Shown here: positions 9,774 to 16,872 of the stretch, piece by piece
How the letters are laid out: each line of letters opens with the position of its first letter
How positions within the stretch are numbered: position 1 is the stretch's first letter
NCBI GenBank assembly: GCA_963844325.1
Contig: CAWJNV010000002.1
Location: forward strand, 4,898,001-4,962,000
Length of the DNA: 64,000 nt
Direction: 5' to 3'
From: CADCTQ01 sp963844325
GTDB lineage: Bacteria; Bacteroidota; Bacteroidia; Cytophagales; 172606-1
The notes under the pieces: generated by a model
The model's input: the letters and a program-made list of their open reading frames with translations, nothing else
What the model was told of the DNA's origin: nothing
The model's database searches: none
Position numbers and translations under genes: made by a program

Positions 9774-10955
9774 ATGACAATGACTGCACCGGGTGACAAT
9801 TCACGTGCCCAGACCAATAGCAAACTGCACGGGCTTGACCACCTGAGAACACTGGCCATTACCCTCGTATTTTTCTTTCACTACGGCCGTCTTTTCCCCC
9901 ACCCGGCGTGGACCAATGCAATCAGTAAATTCGGCTGGACCGGGGTTGACCTTTTCTTCGTGCTGAGTGGGTATCTGATCGCCTCGCAGCTTTTTCTAAA
10001 AATGGTAAACGGGGAAGGCATCGCCCTGAAAGCGTTCTTCCTCAAACGATTTTTCAGAATCATTCCCGCCTACGCCGTGGTTGTCGCGCTGTACTTCTGC
10101 TTTCCGTACGTTCGGGAGCGGGAAGCCCTTGCGCCGCTCTGGAAATACCTCACGTTCACGCAGAACCTGGGACTCGACATCTCCTCGCAAGGAACGTTTT
10201 CGCACGCCTGGTCGCTGTGCATTGAAGAACAGTTCTACTTTTTTCTACCCCTCATCCTGGTTGCCCTGGTGCATTTCAAGATGACCGGAAAGGGATTTTG
10301 GGTACTGATCCTCTTGTTTTTAACCGGCTTTGCCATCCGGCTTTATTCCTACCAGACCCTGGTGACGGTGCACGGCAATGGTGACTCGTTTTGGTTATAC
10401 TGGTATCAATGGATTTATTATCCCACGTATTGCCGGCTCGACGGGCTGCTGGTCGGCGTAAGCATTGCGGGTGGGCTCCAGTTTTATCCGGCGCTGAAAG
10501 ACCGCATTCTCAAATACGGGAACCGGCTTTTGGGGTTAAGTCTTTTTGTGCTGACCGGCGCCTACTTCGTATGCCTCGACGAGTCAAGCTTCGGCGCTTC
10601 CGTTTTTGGCTTCCCGCTGGTAAGCATCGGCTACGGCGTAATGGTGTTAGGCGCCATCAGTCCGTCCAGCTTTTTGTTCCGGTTGCACTCTAAAGTTTCG
10701 GCAACGCTGGCGGCGTGGTCCTACGCCGTATACCTGACCCACAAAATCATCATTCACGTTACGCAGGACCAGCTTGCCGGCGGTGCCATTGCGGAGGATG
10801 GCAACGGGATGTTTCTGATTTGCCTTTTCACCTCATTGCTGGGCGCTTTTCTGCTCAATCAACTGGTTGAAAAACCGTTTTTAAAACTTAAAGAAAAACT
10901 TTTGCCGGCAAAAGAGGCCGAAACGCAACCGCGGCTTGCCGCCTGCCGGTACTAA
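9774..10955 (+). CDS. Acyltransferase 3 family membrane protein (OafA/YrhL-like)
   Basis: The 393-residue protein has about ten transmembrane helices. It carries the Acyl_transf_3 signatures LDHLRTLAITLVFFFHYG near residue 17, containing the essential His, and HAWSLCIEEQFY near residue 145. The family acetylates or acylates surface sugars such as O-antigen or exopolysaccharide, taking acyl groups through the inner membrane. ATG 9774 is preferred over ATG 9780 only by position; both are in frame. Codon choice is slightly less G+C-rich than in the neighbours, which may hint at separate origin. The gene ends 23 bases before the end of the convergent epimerase gene. Confidence 0.9.
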   Translation: MTMTAPGDNSRAQTNSKLHGLDHLRTLAITLVFFFHYGRLFPHPAWTNAISKFGWTGVDLFFVLSGYLIASQLFLKMVNGEGIALKAFFLKRFFRIIPAYAVVVALYFCFPYVREREALAPLWKYLTFTQNLGLDISSQGTFSHAWSLCIEEQFYFFLPLILVALVHFKMTGKGFWVLILLFLTGFAIRLYSYQTLVTVHGNGDSFWLYWYQWIYYPTYCRLDGLLVGVSIAGGLQFYPALKDRILKYGNRLLGLSLFVLTGAYFVCLDESSFGASVFGFPLVSIGYGVMVLGAISPSSFLFRLHSKVSATLAAWSYAVYLTHKIIIHVTQDQLAGGAIAEDGNGMFLICLFTSLLGAFLLNQLVEKPFLKLKEKLLPAKEAETQPRLAACRY

Positions 10956-10978
10956 GCAAGTAAGCGTACGCACCGTCG

Positions 10979-11830
10979 CTACAGCCCGTGCTTCTCGCGC
11001 ATCTGCCGGATGAACGAGAGGCCATTTTCGGCCACGGCCCAGGGCTCCGAAAATTCCCGCCACACGTTGATGGCGTTGGCAAAGTCGGGGTCGTTGCGGG
11101 TAAAGGCTTCGATGGTGAGCCAGCCGTTGTAGCCCACCGCAGCCAGCGTGGCGAACGTTTCGTCCCAGGGCACGTGGCCGTCGCCGGGCGTACCCCGGTC
11201 GTTTTCGCTGATGTGCACGTGGGCCAGCACGGGCGCTACCGTCCGGATGGCGCCGGCCAGCTTCTTCTCCTCGATGTTGGCGTGGTGCGTGTCGAACATG
11301 GCCCGCACGTAGGGGTGGTCCACGCGTTGGACGAGCCCCACCAGTTGTTCCATCGTGTTGCAGAGGTAGCATTCGAAGCGGTTGAGGGCTTCCGGCGTGA
11401 GGACAACGCCCGCCTGCGCCGCGTGTTCGCCGGCCGCCCGCAGCACCTCGGCGCTGCGCACGTACTCCACTTCCTGCGGGGCCTGGCGGGTAAACACAGT
11501 AAACGCCGAGTGGAACGGCCCGGCCAGCACCGTGGCGCCCAGCGCCTGGCAACGGTCAATGGATTCGCGGAGGTGGTCCACGGCCCGGGCCCGCACGGCC
11601 GCCGATTCACTCACCGGGTTTTCGTCGGGCCCGACCACCATCACGGCAGTCGCTTCGAGACCCAGCCCGCGCAGGTGTTCCCCGAAACGCCGGTACACGG
11701 CCAGGGGCTGCGTATCGAGGGCAAACTCCACGCCGTCGTAGCCGGTCGCTTTGAGCCTTTCAAGAATGGGAAACAGTTTGTCGGGCATGCCGGCGGCCCA
11801 CGCCAGCACGTTAAATCCGATTTTGGTCAT
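10979..11830 (-). CDS. Ketose 3-epimerase / sugar phosphate isomerase family protein
   Basis: The 283-residue TIM-barrel protein carries Glu147 (in VLTPEALNR), Asp180 (in AMFDTHH), His206 (in HVHISEND) and Glu241 (in LTIEAF). The spacings of 33, 26 and 35 residues equal those of the metal-binding Glu-Asp-His-Glu set of D-tagatose/D-psicose 3-epimerases. I therefore infer a metal-dependent C3 epimerase of free ketoses or a close relative such as hydroxypyruvate isomerase. It is the last gene of a minus-strand series (ThuA, dehydrogenase-cytochrome, epimerase), separated from the dehydrogenase by an inverted repeat. Its true substrate may be a 3-keto sugar. Confidence 0.87.
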   Translation of the reverse strand: MTKIGFNVLAWAAGMPDKLFPILERLKATGYDGVEFALDTQPLAVYRRFGEHLRGLGLEATAVMVVGPDENPVSESAAVRARAVDHLRESIDRCQALGATVLAGPFHSAFTVFTRQAPQEVEYVRSAEVLRAAGEHAAQAGVVLTPEALNRFECYLCNTMEQLVGLVQRVDHPYVRAMFDTHHANIEEKKLAGAIRTVAPVLAHVHISENDRGTPGDGHVPWDETFATLAAVGYNGWLTIEAFTRNDPDFANAINVWREFSEPWAVAENGLSFIRQMREKHGL

Positions 11831-11843
11831 AGCAGTCTGCTTA

Positions 11844-12034
11844 TTGAATGGTTATATGGTTATATGGCTGGATGGTTGATTGCTGGATGGTTGTATAGTT
11901 GAATGGCTGATTGTTGAATGGCTGTATGGCTGTATGGCTAAATGGTTTTGCTTACGCCCGCATCACTTCCCGACAATCAACCATTCAACTATTTAGCCAT
12001 ACAGCCATACAGCCATGTAACCATCCAACCATCC
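11844..12034. repeat. Long inverted repeat, ATGGCTGTATGG family, copy 1
   Basis: The left arm (11844-11950) is a run of words such as ATGGTTATATGG, ATGGCTGGATGG and ATGGCTGTATGG. The right arm (11974-12034) is made of the complementary ACCATACAGCCAT words. The arms are unequal in length, which suggests that word number changes. It fills the gap between two minus-strand genes. Relatives: 23580-23728, 31264-31372, 35812-35852 and the inner layer of 63275-63467. Confidence 0.87.
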
Positions 12035-12043
12035 GGACCCGCC

Positions 12044-15000
12044 TTACTTGCCCCGTTCCTCCTCCATGGGGTGCTGTTTGAGGAGTTCTTCGGGGGAATA
12101 AAAGCCCTTTTTCGAGCCCGTGGCCGCCCGTACCTGTTTGACCTGGCTGGGCGTAACGGCCGGCGCCTCGTTGCCGAACGCATTGCGCACGTAGGTAAGT
12201 ACCGCCGCCACTTCCTCGTCCTTGAGCATGCCGCCGAAGGGCGTCATGGGCACCTGACCGGGGTAGGGCTTGCCCAGCACTTCGAGCGGACCGTGCAGGC
12301 CGTTGAGCACGATCTTGGTGAGGCGTTCGTGGCTGCCCGTCACCCACTTGGTGCCGGCCAGGGGCGGAAAACCCGAGGCGGGCAGCCCCTTGCCGTCGGG
12401 CTGGTGGCAGGTACCGCAGAAACCCTCCCGCGCGTAGATGGCTTTGCCCTGCACGAACAGCTCCCGTTCCGGGCCCTTCAGCGCCGTAGTGACGGATTCT
12501 TGCTTTTTGCGGACCGCCGCTTTGCCGTTCAGGTGCGCCAGGGCCGTTTCGTGCACCGGCGTCGTCCAGGCGTCAAGCGGCCGTTTGCCCGCCTCGTTCA
12601 CCACGGCCAGGCCCTTTTCGGGGTTGAGCCACGAGGCCGCCGCCATTGCCTCCATGCGCACCCGGCCGTGCGGGTCGCGGGCGGCTTGCAGCAGGAGGCC
12701 GGCCTGGTCGGCGACCCGGTGGCCGTTGTAGCGCAGCACCTGCACGGCAGCGGCCCGGGCCCGGAAGTCCTTGGCGCCCAGCAGGCGGCGCAGCAGGGGC
12801 TCGTCTACCCGGTTGAGGCCCCAGCTTACCCACAGGGCTTCGAGCAGGTGGTGTTCGTAGCGGGCATCCTGCGGATTAAGTTTTGCCACCCAGGTTTTAA
12901 GCCCGGCCAGCACTTCCTCCGGGTTGCGGCCCCGCAGTTCGCGGCGGGTGCGGTAGCGGGTGCGGTACTCGGGCAGTTTGAGGTTGTCGAGCAGTTCGGG
13001 AATGGCGGCGCCGGCTACCCGGGCGGGTTTCACCAGCGGACGGGCCGGGTAGGTAATCCGGTAAATGCGGCCGTGCACGTGGTCGCGCAGCGGGTCGCGG
13101 GCGTTGTGCTGCATGTGCCCGATCAGGACGTTGTGCCAGTCGGCCACGTAGAGCGAACCGTCCGGGGCAAACTCCATGTCCACCGGCCGGAAGTTGCGGT
13201 CGGTCGACTGCAAGAGGTCGTGGCGGTGGCGGCTCTTGAAACCCGTCCCGTCGTCTGTCAGGGTGTGCTGCTTGGTGCCCAGGAAGCCGATGGTGTTGTT
13301 GATGAGGTAGTCGCCCTGCACTTCGTCGGGGAAGTGGCGGCTGGACACGAACTCCAGGCCCGAGGTGGGCCGCACCTTGTGCGCCGGATCGATCAGGTCG
13401 AAGCCCTTGTGGTTGGCCTCCCCGTAACGGGGTTTTACCGACGCCGGCAGCATCCAGCGTACGTACGTGCTGGAGGTTTCGGCGTAAAGGGCCTGTCCCC
13501 AGTCGTCGAAGGCGATGCCCCAGGGGTTGGGAACGGCAAGCTGGGCGGTCCGTTCGAGGTGGCGGCGCTGCGGGCTGTAGCGGAAAAAGCCCCCGTTGGT
13601 GGCCCGTACGGGTCCGTAGGGCGTTTCTACGTTGGTGTGCAGGAACACCCCTTCGGCCATGTAAATGGCTCCCGACGGGTCGGCGCAGTAGGCGCTGTGG
13701 GCGTGGTGGGTGTCGTGGTCGTCGAAGCCGCTGAGGAGGATTTCCCGGCGGTCGGCCTTGTCGTCGCCGTCCGTATCGGTGAGGAGCACCAGGTTGGTGC
13801 CCTGCGAGAGGTACACGCCTTCGGGGGCGAATTCAAACCCGATGGGCAGGTGCAGCCCTTCGGCAAAAGTGGTCTGCTTGTCGGCCTTGCCGTCGCCGTT
13901 GGTGTCTTCGAGGATGATGAGCTTGTCGTCGGGCCTGGCATCGCCGGGCCGGTAGTGCGGGTAGCTGGGCAGCGTTGCTACCCAGAGCCGGCCCCGGTTG
14001 TCGAAGGCAAGCTGCGCCGGGTTGGCCAGGTCCTTGAATTCTTTTTCGGAGGCGAACAGGTCGATCTTGTAGCCCGGCGCCATTTTGAACTTTGCCAGGG
14101 CCTCAGCCCCGTAGAGGTAGCGGAGGTCGCCGTTCTTCTCGCTGACCTTGTAGTTGGTTTCCACGGGCGGCAGCTTGCTGGTTTTGGCGTCGGCGGCGGC
14201 CAGGTCGAATTTTGCGCCCCGGGCGGCGGCCCACACGGCTTCGTCGCGCACGGCCGTCATTTCGCGGATCTTGGCAATTTCGGCGGGGTAGTTTTCCGGG
14301 CCGAAGGGGTTGTGGCGGCGCCCGAACACGTGCACGCCGTTGGGAATCTTAAAGTCGTTGTGCCACATCCAGTCTTTTTCCAGCACGGCGGCCCGGACGG
14401 CCTCGCGGTGCGCGGCGGCTTTGGGGGCCGTTTTCCCGAATACCTCGTCGGTCAGCAGGGCGGCAAACCGGGCGTACCCGGCGTCGGTGAGCTGGCAGCC
14501 GTCAATGGTGAGCGGCGCTTCGCTGTCGGCGTACCACCCTTGGGAGGGCGTAAAGGCATCCACGAAGGGCACCCCGTTGCCGGCGGCCACTTCGCGCATG
14601 GCTTCGGTGTACAGTTTCAGGTTGGCGTTCTCCTTTTTGCCGTCGGGCAGGTCGTGCCGGGCGGAAAGGTCTTCGAAGGCAACCGGCGACACCAGGGCCA
14701 GTTGGGGCGCGGCGGCCCCGTTGTACTGCTGGCCCAGGGTGTGTTTGACGAAGGCATCGAGTTCGGCCTTGTAGTTGTCGAGCCCGGCCGGACCGGCAAA
14801 CGACTCGTTGTACCCGAAGAAAGCAATGATGACGTCGGCCTTCAGGCGGGAGAGCCACTGGTCCTCAGTTTCAAAAAACCCTTCGCTGGGTCCTTTGAGC
14901 CAGAAATCCTCCTCCGTGGTGTCGGGGGCGTCGGTGTAGGGCGCAAAGTCGGGGTAGAATCTGGCCGCGCCGGGAAACGCCCAGGGTTCTTTGCGGCCGG

Positions 15001-15277
15001 AGTGGGGCCGGAAGCCGGGCGTATTGCCCCCGTCGCACATATTGCGGACCAGCAGCAGGCTGTCGGGGTAGCGCAGGTGCAGTTCGGTGTCGAAGTGGCC
15101 GAAGTTGAGCATCCGGGAACCCAGGTTGTTGCCCACCAGCACGATGCGGGCCTTTTTATGCACTTTCAGCGCCGCTTCCGGCCGGGGCAGGCCAAACGCC
15201 CAGCCCAGCACCGCCGCCACACCCAGCGGCACCAGCACGGCCCACATTTTCTTTCTCATCGGTATCATCACGTTCAT
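12044..15277 (-). CDS. SGNH hydrolase - beta-propeller dehydrogenase - cytochrome c fusion
   Basis: The 1077-residue exported protein has a signal anchor at about residues 7-30. An SGNH/GDSL-like domain covers about 42-260 (ARIVLVGNNLGSRM, FFGYNES, ending in LTIDGCQLTDAGY). A TIGR02604-type membrane-bound dehydrogenase beta-propeller covers about 390-770, with Asp-rich loops such as EDTNGDGKADK and TDTDGDDKADR that look calcium-binding. An alpha-helical, HEAT-like stretch follows at about 790-930. The C-terminal cytochrome c domain has CGTCH at 954-958 and a distal PMTPFGGML segment that would supply the axial Met. It probably oxidises a sugar in the periplasm and passes electrons to its own haem. 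It lies downstream of ThuA on the minus strand. ATG 15259 is an alternative start. Confidence 0.87.
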   Translation of the reverse strand: MNVMIPMRKKMWAVLVPLGVAAVLGWAFGLPRPEAALKVHKKARIVLVGNNLGSRMLNFGHFDTELHLRYPDSLLLVRNMCDGGNTPGFRPHSGRKEPWAFPGAARFYPDFAPYTDAPDTTEEDFWLKGPSEGFFETEDQWLSRLKADVIIAFFGYNESFAGPAGLDNYKAELDAFVKHTLGQQYNGAAAPQLALVSPVAFEDLSARHDLPDGKKENANLKLYTEAMREVAAGNGVPFVDAFTPSQGWYADSEAPLTIDGCQLTDAGYARFAALLTDEVFGKTAPKAAAHREAVRAAVLEKDWMWHNDFKIPNGVHVFGRRHNPFGPENYPAEIAKIREMTAVRDEAVWAAARGAKFDLAAADAKTSKLPPVETNYKVSEKNGDLRYLYGAEALAKFKMAPGYKIDLFASEKEFKDLANPAQLAFDNRGRLWVATLPSYPHYRPGDARPDDKLIILEDTNGDGKADKQTTFAEGLHLPIGFEFAPEGVYLSQGTNLVLLTDTDGDDKADRREILLSGFDDHDTHHAHSAYCADPSGAIYMAEGVFLHTNVETPYGPVRATNGGFFRYSPQRRHLERTAQLAVPNPWGIAFDDWGQALYAETSSTYVRWMLPASVKPRYGEANHKGFDLIDPAHKVRPTSGLEFVSSRHFPDEVQGDYLINNTIGFLGTKQHTLTDDGTGFKSRHRHDLLQSTDRNFRPVDMEFAPDGSLYVADWHNVLIGHMQHNARDPLRDHVHGRIYRITYPARPLVKPARVAGAAIPELLDNLKLPEYRTRYRTRRELRGRNPEEVLAGLKTWVAKLNPQDARYEHHLLEALWVSWGLNRVDEPLLRRLLGAKDFRARAAAVQVLRYNGHRVADQAGLLLQAARDPHGRVRMEAMAAASWLNPEKGLAVVNEAGKRPLDAWTTPVHETALAHLNGKAAVRKKQESVTTALKGPERELFVQGKAIYAREGFCGTCHQPDGKGLPASGFPPLAGTKWVTGSHERLTKIVLNGLHGPLEVLGKPYPGQVPMTPFGGMLKDEEVAAVLTYVRNAFGNEAPAVTPSQVKQVRAATGSKKGFYSPEELLKQHPMEEERGK

Positions 15278-15331
15278 GTTTTAAAAAAATCCTGGTCCTC
15301 CTTCCCTCCTGCCCCTCCCCCCACCGATCCT

Positions 15332-15402
15332 CCTGTTCATCCTTTCATTTTAATCCTTCCCTCCCACGCATCCCCGCACCGCCCATCCTGTTCATCCTTT
15401 CA
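15332..15402. repeat. Two direct copies of CCTGTTCATCCTTTCAT
   Basis: The 17-base word occurs at 15332-15348 and 15386-15402 within a pyrimidine-rich gap (15278-15420) between the ThuA stop and the dehydrogenase start. Read on the minus strand it is a purine-rich ATGAAAGGATGAACAGG series. Unlike the other gaps there is no inverted partner, so it looks like a single surviving arm. Confidence 0.7.
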
Positions 15403-15420
15403 TCCTGAAAATCCCGATCC

Positions 15421-16293
15421 CTACATGCCCCGGTACGGCACGTTGATGGCTATCTTGCCGCCCCAGTCGGCGGGCACGGGCCGGTTGAGGGCCCAGTGGA
15501 TGCCGTTGACGACCAGGCGCTGGAAGGCGGGTACGCTGAAATCTTCGGGGTGCCCCATTGTGGTGGCAAACACCCGGCCGCCGAACCCGTTCTGCCAGGT
15601 CCAGGCCACGGGGTTGTCGGCAAAACCGGGCTTTTCGGAGTCCACGGCCTTGCCCGTCAGCAGCGAGGTAGCCCCCTTGGCGGGGTAGCTGGGCCGCACC
15701 TTGTAGAGCCAGGAGCGGACGTGGAAGCTGGGGTCTACGCCTTTGAGGATCGGGTGGCTGGCGGCTTCGGGAATTACCGATACGTCGGTGCTGCACGTGT
15801 GGCCGCAGTGGGTGTGGTCGGCCTTGCCCCCCCAGCCGGGAGGGGCCCCCAGGGCAAACTCCCCGAAGGCGTTCCAACGGGCCAGCGGGTGGCCTTCGGG
15901 GTAGTTGAAGGCGTGGGTGCTGGTGCGGAAGCCCACCACCGGCTTGCCCGACTTCAGGTAGGCGTCGATGTGCCGGACCTGGTCTTCGGGCAGCCGCCGC
16001 CAGCGGAGGAAAAACACGGCCAGGTCGGCATCTTTGAGGGCCTGTAGGCCGGGAATGTTTTCCTCGGCGTTGTGGTCGGGCGACGACTTGAGCACGGTGA
16101 CCTGCATGCCGTAGCGTTGGCGGAGGGCTTCGGCCAGCAGGGGCATGGTGGTTTCGCTGCTGTACTCGTGGTCGCCGGTGACGAACACGACGCGGGGCTT
16201 GCGGGCTTTGGACTGGGCGGTTGCTTCCGGGGCGGTCGCCACCAGTACGGTGAGGAGCAGCACGGCAACCCAGGCGGGAAATCTTCGGAGCAT
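15421..16293 (-). CDS. ThuA-like domain secreted protein
   Basis: The 290-residue protein starts with a signal peptide (MLRRFPAWVAVLLLTVLVA). The ThuA/trehalose-utilisation fold (PF06283, class I glutamine amidotransferase-like) covers about residues 35-270. VVFVTGDHEYSSETTMPLL is near the start, followed by DADLAVFFLRW, VGFRTSTHAF and a late GGRVFATTMGHPEDF. ThuA proteins are linked to breakdown of 3-keto-disaccharides; their chemistry is still poorly defined. ATG 16293 is chosen because it starts the signal peptide, although the frame is open further upstream to 16461. It leads a minus-strand transcription unit with the dehydrogenase-cytochrome and epimerase. Confidence 0.9.
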   Translation of the reverse strand: MLRRFPAWVAVLLLTVLVATAPEATAQSKARKPRVVFVTGDHEYSSETTMPLLAEALRQRYGMQVTVLKSSPDHNAEENIPGLQALKDADLAVFFLRWRRLPEDQVRHIDAYLKSGKPVVGFRTSTHAFNYPEGHPLARWNAFGEFALGAPPGWGGKADHTHCGHTCSTDVSVIPEAASHPILKGVDPSFHVRSWLYKVRPSYPAKGATSLLTGKAVDSEKPGFADNPVAWTWQNGFGGRVFATTMGHPEDFSVPAFQRLVVNGIHWALNRPVPADWGGKIAINVPYRGM

Positions 16294-16332
16294 AGGGCAG
16301 TGGTTTGGGACTTGTTTTTGTACTCGACGCAG

Positions 16333-16362
16333 GTACAATTGCATTCGCCCAATGTACAATTT
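16333..16362 (-). promoter_or_regulatory. Tandem GTACAATT direct repeats upstream of the ThuA gene
   Basis: GTACAATT occurs at 16333-16340 and 16354-16361, 21 bases apart, which places both on the same face of the helix. On the minus strand the upstream copy overlaps TACATTGG, a fair match to the TANNTTTG box, about 60 bases from the ThuA ATG. A regulator site plus promoter is the likely reading. Confidence 0.35.
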
Positions 16363-16565
16363 TATACCGCACCAAGTAAAGCCCCGTTCGCTTTTTTGTA
16401 AAGATTCGCCACCGGGGTGCCCGCAAAGGGGCAACCTGAATGGCGGCTGCGATGGGATCACGTCGATGAGAATTGCCCTGGCAATTGCTCGAAGGGTATT
16501 GAATTGTTAGAAGGGTATTGCAAGTCTGCTTCGTCGGATGAACTTAACGAAAGGAACTTAACGCT

Positions 16566-16610
16566 GTATCCTGTGGAGTCGGGTTCTCAAATCCGACCCC
16601 ACGGGGATAC
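16566..16610. repeat. Hairpin with GTATCC / GGATAC arms
   Basis: The sequence GTATCCTGTGGAGTCGG pairs with the CCGACCCCACGGGGATAC side across a short loop. It lies in the 579-base divergent gap 16294-16872. Just upstream are a small stem AATTGCC/GGCAATT at about 16470-16486 and two GAAGGGTATTG copies. Confidence 0.65.
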
Positions 16611-16697
16611 GCCTACTCCACGACATACGCCTGACCCAAAGGGATACGGGCCCAGGTCCACTTCATTAAGCATATTCTTAACAATCGGAAACAGTAG

Positions 16698-16737
16698 CAC
16701 CGGCTGGCACGAATCTAGCGCTTCGCGCCAGCCGGTG
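16698..16737. repeat. Hairpin with CACCGGCTGGC arms
   Basis: CACCGGCTGGC (16698-16708) and GCCAGCCGGTG (16727-16737) form a perfect 11-base stem around an 18-base loop. It lies about 135 bases upstream of the first phosphatase gene. There is no T tract. It resembles a short dispersed intergenic palindrome rather than a terminator. Confidence 0.65.
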
Positions 16738-16818
16738 TAGACAACGCCTCGGTATCCGCGGTCCCGGTCCAGCCCGTTAACGCAATCCCAATATTTTCTT
16801 TAACGAAACGGCCTGACA

Positions 16819-16846
16819 TTTCCGGGCAAATAGGGTTATTCGCACC
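16819..16846 (+). promoter_or_regulatory. Upstream block shared with the second phosphatase gene
   Basis: The block TTTCCGGGCAAATAGGG followed by TTATTCGCACC ends 26 bases before the ATG at 16873. A near-identical block lies at 19696-19724, 26 bases before the paralogue's ATG. Conservation outside the coding region at the same distance indicates a shared promoter or operator. Confidence 0.5.
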
Positions 16847-16872
16847 TTAATTCGACTTAACCCCTTTTGGCT

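Noticed and set aside
11942..15688. Plus-strand open frame of more than 1200 codons
   Set aside because: It is the shadow of the minus-strand SGNH-propeller-cytochrome gene, which has clear domains; high G+C keeps the opposite strand open.
16417..16740. 107-codon frame upstream of the first phosphatase
   Set aside because: It crosses two hairpins in a divergent promoter region and shows no family signal.
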